From positions 1 to 40,249 of the forward strand of contig NZCT01000023.1 in the NCBI GenBank assembly GCA_002688355.1: a stretch of 40,249 nucleotides of DNA. Direction: 5' to 3'. The notes under the pieces were generated by a model. It was not told the origin of the DNA and searched no databases. It worked only from the letters and a program-made list of their open reading frames with translations. The position numbers were made by a program, and so were the translations under genes. Numbering within the stretch: position 1 is the stretch's first letter; each line of letters opens with the position of its first letter. Source of the DNA: an archaeon. GTDB lineage: Archaea; Nanobdellota; Nanobdellia; SCGC-AAA011-G17; GW2011-AR20. Below, in pieces: positions 36,235-40,249 of this stretch.

Positions 36235-36266
36235 CATTTTTATATTAAATAAATTTAAAACAACTT

Positions 36267-37085
36267 ATGATTGCAATAATTACATCTAAAAAATGTCCCG
36301 TTGGTATTAATGTTAGTTCTATTTTCCTAGATTCATATAATTTTAAAGAAACAGAAAACTTTGAAGATAATCCAGTTTATACTTTAAACGAGAATAAAGA
36401 TATTAAGCTATACACAATAAATGAATTACATATTAATGCAGAAAATTTACATAAAAAAATAAAAGCAGATCTCTTTCTTTTTGTAAGCACCCATAGAAGT
36501 AAGAAACAAGTAAACTCTTTATCAATACATCCAATAGGCAATTGGAACGACGCAAGATTAGGAGGTTTACCAAATAAACTAGTTCCTGTAAATTCAAATT
36601 ACTTAAAAGAATTATTTTTAGAATTAGAAAAAAATAACAATCTAGATTACGAAACAATAATAGAATCAACACATCATGGACCATACAACGAAAAACCTTG
36701 TCTATTTATAGAAATAGGATCATCAGAAAAACAGTGGCAAGATAAAAAAGCAGGAGAAATCATAGCAAAAACAGTTATTAACACATTAACAAAAAAAATA
36801 AATTCTTACAAAAATGTTGTAATCTTTGGAGGAACTCATTATAATTACTTAGCTATTAAAATTCTAAAACAATCTAATTACTCAATAAGCCACATTTGCC
36901 CAAAATATAACATGGAATCTCTTTCTGAAAACTTAATTAAACAATCTTTTGAAAAATCAATCCCAAAACCAGAATTTGCAGTTATAGAATGGAAATCCAT
37001 GAACGCAGAACAAAGAAATGAATTAATTCAAAAATTTGATTCTTTAAAAATAAAATATAAAAAAGATAAGGAATTATTCAATTAA
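36267..37085 (+). CDS. dtdA: D-aminoacyl-tRNA deacylase (archaeal DtdA/DTD2)
   Basis: [54 protein letters not shown]. Confidence 0.93.
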   Translation: MIAIITSKKCPVGINVSSIFLDSYNFKETENFEDNPVYTLNENKDIKLYTINELHINAENLHKKIKADLFLFVSTHRSKKQVNSLSIHPIGNWNDARLGGLPNKLVPVNSNYLKELFLELEKNNNLDYETIIESTHHGPYNEKPCLFIEIGSSEKQWQDKKAGEIIAKTVINTLTKKINSYKNVVIFGGTHYNYLAIKILKQSNYSISHICPKYNMESLSENLIKQSFEKSIPKPEFAVIEWKSMNAEQRNELIQKFDSLKIKYKKDKELFN

Positions 37086-37394
37086 AACAGCTGTTCCACT
37101 TACACTTACCATTAGCATGCTACCTTGTGCACCAACAGTTTCATAATCTAAATCAACACTTAAAACAGCATTAGCACCTAATTCTTGAGCCCTATCTTCC
37201 ATTTCCTTAACAGCTATCTCTCGTGCTTTACCTAATTCCTTTTCATAAGCTTCAGATCTTCCACCTACTATGTCTCTAATACCTGCAAAAAAATCTTTAA
37301 AAATATTAGCTCCCAATATTGCTTCTCCAGTTACAAGACCTAAATATTTCGTAGCTTTTTTACCTTCTATACTTGGTGTTGTTGAAATTATCAT
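37074..37394 (-). CDS. YbjQ/UPF0145 family protein
   Basis: [54 protein letters not shown]. Confidence 0.9.
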   Translation of the reverse strand: MIISTTPSIEGKKATKYLGLVTGEAILGANIFKDFFAGIRDIVGGRSEAYEKELGKAREIAVKEMEDRAQELGANAVLSVDLDYETVGAQGSMLMVSVSGTAVLIE

Positions 37395-37410
37395 TTTATC
37401 CTCCAATAAA

Positions 37411-38151
37411 TTATATCTCATCATACTTAAATTGTTTTCCATCAATCTTAAAATCATCTCCAAAAGCTTTAGCTAGTTTTTCGTCTTTTTCCCCTAATTT
37501 AAGTTTTAAAAAAGAACTTGCAATAACGCCATATTCATATTCCTTTATCTTGTATTTCTTAATGTTATATTTATTCTCAATCAAGTTATTTAAAAGGATA
37601 GGGTTACTATTATGGCAAACTAAAAATCCTTCTTCATCTAGGAGATTCTTCAAATCAGATAAAAACTTCCTGCCATATAGTTCCTTATTTTTAACATATG
37701 AAAAAGGATCCAAAAGAATAACATCGAATTTATCATTTATGTTTTTTACAATATTAGAAGCATTTCTAACTTCTAATTTAAAATTAATATTATCTGTTCT
37801 TAACTTTTTTAGTTTTACACCTTTTTTTAAAATGTCAAAACTATTAATTAAGTTCTGAGAAATAACTAAAGATTCTATTTCATTTAAAATTAAAGAATTT
37901 TTTTCAATAGCAAATATTTCTAATTTAATATTATTTTGTATACATTTTTCAATTACACACAAACTATTGTAACCTAAGCCAAAACCAATATCTAAAATTC
38001 TTAATTTTTTATATTTAGCAAAATCTATTTGATTAACATAAACATCATTTGCTCTCTTTACTGCCCCATACAAAGGATTGTAAACTTCTTTAATATCTGA
38101 ATCTAAGAAAGTATACGATCCATCATTAGTCTTAATTTTTCTCATTTTCAA
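37411..38151 (-). CDS. MnmC methyltransferase-domain-like protein
   Basis: [53 protein letters not shown]. Confidence 0.8.
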   Translation of the reverse strand: MKMRKIKTNDGSYTFLDSDIKEVYNPLYGAVKRANDVYVNQIDFAKYKKLRILDIGFGLGYNSLCVIEKCIQNNIKLEIFAIEKNSLILNEIESLVISQNLINSFDILKKGVKLKKLRTDNINFKLEVRNASNIVKNINDKFDVILLDPFSYVKNKELYGRKFLSDLKNLLDEEGFLVCHNSNPILLNNLIENKYNIKKYKIKEYEYGVIASSFLKLKLGEKDEKLAKAFGDDFKIDGKQFKYDEI

Positions 38152-38665
38152 AAATCAAATAAACATACAATTTTTCAAAGAATAATTTCTCTTCTTCAAT
38201 TAGTTTAAATTTCAAATTATTTTTACTTATCAAACTATCTATTTTTTCTTTATTCGTCAAAGAACTAAATAATAATAAAACTTTACCATTTTCAGTTAAG
38301 TGTTCTTTTATTTGTTCTAAAAATCTCTCAATAATTTCATAACCTTTCTTTCCACCAGAAACAACAGCACTAGTTTCTCGTTTCTCCAATTCTTTTTCAG
38401 GCAAGTATGGTGGATTAAAAATAATTAAATCAAATTTTTCTTTAACATTAGAAAATAAATCTGATTGCCTTACATTAAGTCCTTTTTCCTTACAATATTT
38501 AACAACTTCAGAATTAACATCAACAGATAGAACATCTTTAGAATATTTTAATGCTTCTTCACTCAATATTCCAGAACCACAACCTAGATCTAATACTTTA
38601 TCTTTACAATATTTTTTTACACATTTTAATAATAAGTAAGAATCTTCCTGTGGTTCATATATCAT
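38132..38665 (-). CDS. HemK2/PrmC-like protein methyltransferase
   Basis: YEPQEDSYLLL, VLDLGCGSGILS, IIFNPPYLPEKE. Confidence 0.9.
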   Translation of the reverse strand: MIYEPQEDSYLLLKCVKKYCKDKVLDLGCGSGILSEEALKYSKDVLSVDVNSEVVKYCKEKGLNVRQSDLFSNVKEKFDLIIFNPPYLPEKELEKRETSAVVSGGKKGYEIIERFLEQIKEHLTENGKVLLLFSSLTNKEKIDSLISKNNLKFKLIEEEKLFFEKLYVYLIFENEKN

Positions 38666-39117
38666 TTTTTATCATCTAAAATATCAAAGTAATCTTTCAC
38701 CCTATCTAATATGCTACTTAAATAATAATTTTGAATCTTATCCTCAAATATTTTCTTTAATTTCTCATTTTCCGTAATTCTATAATTGTTATTGATATTC
38801 TCAATTAAAAAAATATCTTTTAATCTTTTCAATTGTCTCCTTATATTAGATGGTGCAATTCCCTTTAATGGCAAGCTCTCTTCCTCTCTACCCTTTATAG
38901 CAAGATTCTTTATCTCTTCAGAGCTTAAAGCATCCTTAGAGTTTATTAAAACATGTAAGACATCCACTACAATATCTCTAGAATCTCCTGGTTGTAAAAG
39001 ACCAATACTTAAACATAATTTTCTAATCAATTCTCTTTTACCCTGATCATAAGGTCTTTCATATTTTCTTAAAGTAATTTCTGCTAAAGGAATATCTTTT
39101 GAAACTGTTTTAACCAT
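38662..39117 (-). CDS. Winged-helix protein, conserved hypothetical
   Basis: HTH-like region GIAPSNIRRQLKRLKDIFLIE; ATGA overlap with the HemK2-like gene. Confidence 0.55.
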   Translation of the reverse strand: MVKTVSKDIPLAEITLRKYERPYDQGKRELIRKLCLSIGLLQPGDSRDIVVDVLHVLINSKDALSSEEIKNLAIKGREEESLPLKGIAPSNIRRQLKRLKDIFLIENINNNYRITENEKLKKIFEDKIQNYYLSSILDRVKDYFDILDDKK

Positions 39118-39156
39118 TTTAAACCTTAAACAATATTAATTTAAATTATTTACTAA

Positions 39157-40107
39157 TTACAAATTTTCAACATAATTTCTTAAAGATTTAGTCAAATTAA
39201 AATGGTACTTATTTCTTATTCTTAAAGCGTTGTCATAAAAAGAAGTCCCAGGTTTAGAATTCAATTCAACTAACCAAGCTTTTTTATCATTATCAATTAA
39301 AAAATCAGCAGAATATGATCTTTCTCCAAATTTTTTAAGTTTTTTATCAATAAAATTTACTTTCTCTTTAATGTTTTTAGGGATTTCATCATTATCAATA
39401 TATTTTTTTGTTGCTCCATATTCCATATTGCCTAAAAAAGAATTTCTCTTTGGTAATCTAAAATAACTATGGTCTATTTTCCCATCAACAATCACACATC
39501 TTAGGTCATGAGATCCTTTAACTTTTAATGACTTAACACCATTGGATGAATCAATAAACTCTTGTAAAACAGTATCTCTTGTAATCCCATTTTTCAGATC
39601 TTTTTTATCAATAATTACAACACCTCTCCCCAGAGATCCAAACCTAGGTTTAATGACTACTTTGTCACTTCTTATATATTTTAAGCATCTCTGTAAATCA
39701 TAATGATTATTAATCAAGAATGTTTTTGGCATTAACCTTGGGAACACAATACTCGTTAATATTTTATCACAACATAAATTTTCTAATTCATAATTGTTTC
39801 TCATAGGATATTTTAATCTGTTAATATATTTCCCAAATTTTAAACCATTAACATTCCTACCCCTATAAAAGATCATATCAAATTTTTTATTTTTAATCTT
39901 AGACCATTTCCCATCTTCAAAAGTCCAAGCAATATTAATTTGTTTTTTATTTCTATTATAAAATTCCATATTTGAAAAAATAACATTTAAATCGCTTTTT
40001 CTTCCTTGTTCTACAAGGCTAGAAAATGAATTATTTTTCCTTTCGCTTGAACTAGGAACATTGTCCTTAAAAGAAAAACCAACTTGGTGAACCATTACTG
40101 TCTTCAT
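39157..40107 (-). CDS. ATP-grasp (RimK/glutathione synthetase-like) ligase
   Basis: VVIKPRFGSLGRGVVII, DLRCVIVDGKIDHSYFR, AWLVELNSKPGTSFYD. Confidence 0.85.
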   Translation of the reverse strand: MKTVMVHQVGFSFKDNVPSSSERKNNSFSSLVEQGRKSDLNVIFSNMEFYNRNKKQINIAWTFEDGKWSKIKNKKFDMIFYRGRNVNGLKFGKYINRLKYPMRNNYELENLCCDKILTSIVFPRLMPKTFLINNHYDLQRCLKYIRSDKVVIKPRFGSLGRGVVIIDKKDLKNGITRDTVLQEFIDSSNGVKSLKVKGSHDLRCVIVDGKIDHSYFRLPKRNSFLGNMEYGATKKYIDNDEIPKNIKEKVNFIDKKLKKFGERSYSADFLIDNDKKAWLVELNSKPGTSFYDNALRIRNKYHFNLTKSLRNYVENL

Positions 40108-40154
40108 TCTTTTGCTGTGAATTATTATTTGTTATTTAAGTCTTTCTATTATTT

Positions 40155-40169
40155 GGCTCTGCTGAAACC
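40155..40169. repeat. Putative IS terminal inverted repeat (left end of a second IS copy), GGCTCTGCTGAAACC
   Basis: Exact inverse of 84-98. Confidence 0.55.
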
Positions 40170-40186
40170 TTTAAATAATTAAAAGA

Positions 40187-40220
40187 ATTGGATGTCAACT
40201 TGAAAGAGGTGACATCCAAT
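40187..40220 (+). promoter_or_regulatory. Hairpin overlapping Shine-Dalgarno and start codon of an ORF at the window edge
   Basis: ATTGGATGTCA (40187-40197) / TGACATCCAAT (40210-40220), perfect 11-bp stem; GAGGTGA at 40206-40212; ATG at 40219. Confidence 0.6.
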
Positions 40221-40249
40221 GATAAATAAAAATGATTCTAAATATTTAA
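40219..40249 (+). CDS. Start of ORF running off the window (possible transposase)
   Basis: ATG ATA AAT AAA AAT GAT TCT AAA TAT TTA = MINKNDSKYL..., strong SD upstream, just inside a putative IS terminal repeat. Confidence 0.4.
   Translation, partial: MINKNDSKYL

Noticed and set aside
37373-37858. + strand ORF (161 aa)
   Set aside because: Antisense to the MnmC-like methyltransferase; Phe/Ser-rich shadow ORF.
1-40249. CRISPR array or prophage
   Set aside because: No regularly spaced identical direct repeats with unique spacers, no cas-like genes, and no phage structural genes seen; the only tandem arrays are the 51-bp coding repeats and the 20-bp-spaced operator repeats.

Overview
AT-rich archaeal chromosomal window with short intergenic gaps and dense operons. 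The gene content (GatDE, FtsZ, ATP-type DNA ligase, deoxyhypusine synthase, pyruvoyl arginine decarboxylase, Dph5, DtdA, RtcB/archease, TldD/PmbA, TrmB) and many small lineage-specific proteins suggest a DPANN-type archaeon, possibly Woesearchaeota/Pacearchaeota-like; that placement is inference. The window is bracketed by what look like two ends of one IS family: a transposase C-terminal tail with a 15-bp repeat at the left edge, and the inverted 15-bp repeat followed by the start of an ORF at the right edge. Observations most worth a second look: (1) an HTH-MNT/HEPN module between gatD and gatE, with an exactly 20-bp-spaced triple repeat at its promoter and start codon, and overlapping gatE; (2) RtcB with a hydrophobic C-terminal tail, divergent from an overlapping CobW-GTPase/archease pair; (3) a tRNA-Leu that appears to carry two introns (D-loop and anticodon loop) next to a tRNA-Thr with a ~10-nt intron; (4) a small HTH gene with two perfect TGCATTAATGCA palindromes at its promoter, upstream of a frameshifted LamG surface protein and a membrane protein with four 51-bp repeats; (5) a free-standing LAGLIDADG/NUMOD3 endonuclease ORF flanked by a direct repeat that is also the ribosome-binding site of the downstream dehydrogenase; (6) two tandem, mutually similar ~41-aa membrane micro-proteins; (7) a candidate ~115-nt structured RNA; (8) a ThiI-like protein without a PP-loop; (9) an Arm/FmrO-like rRNA methyltransferase homolog. 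All product calls come from reading the sequence; no database search was possible.
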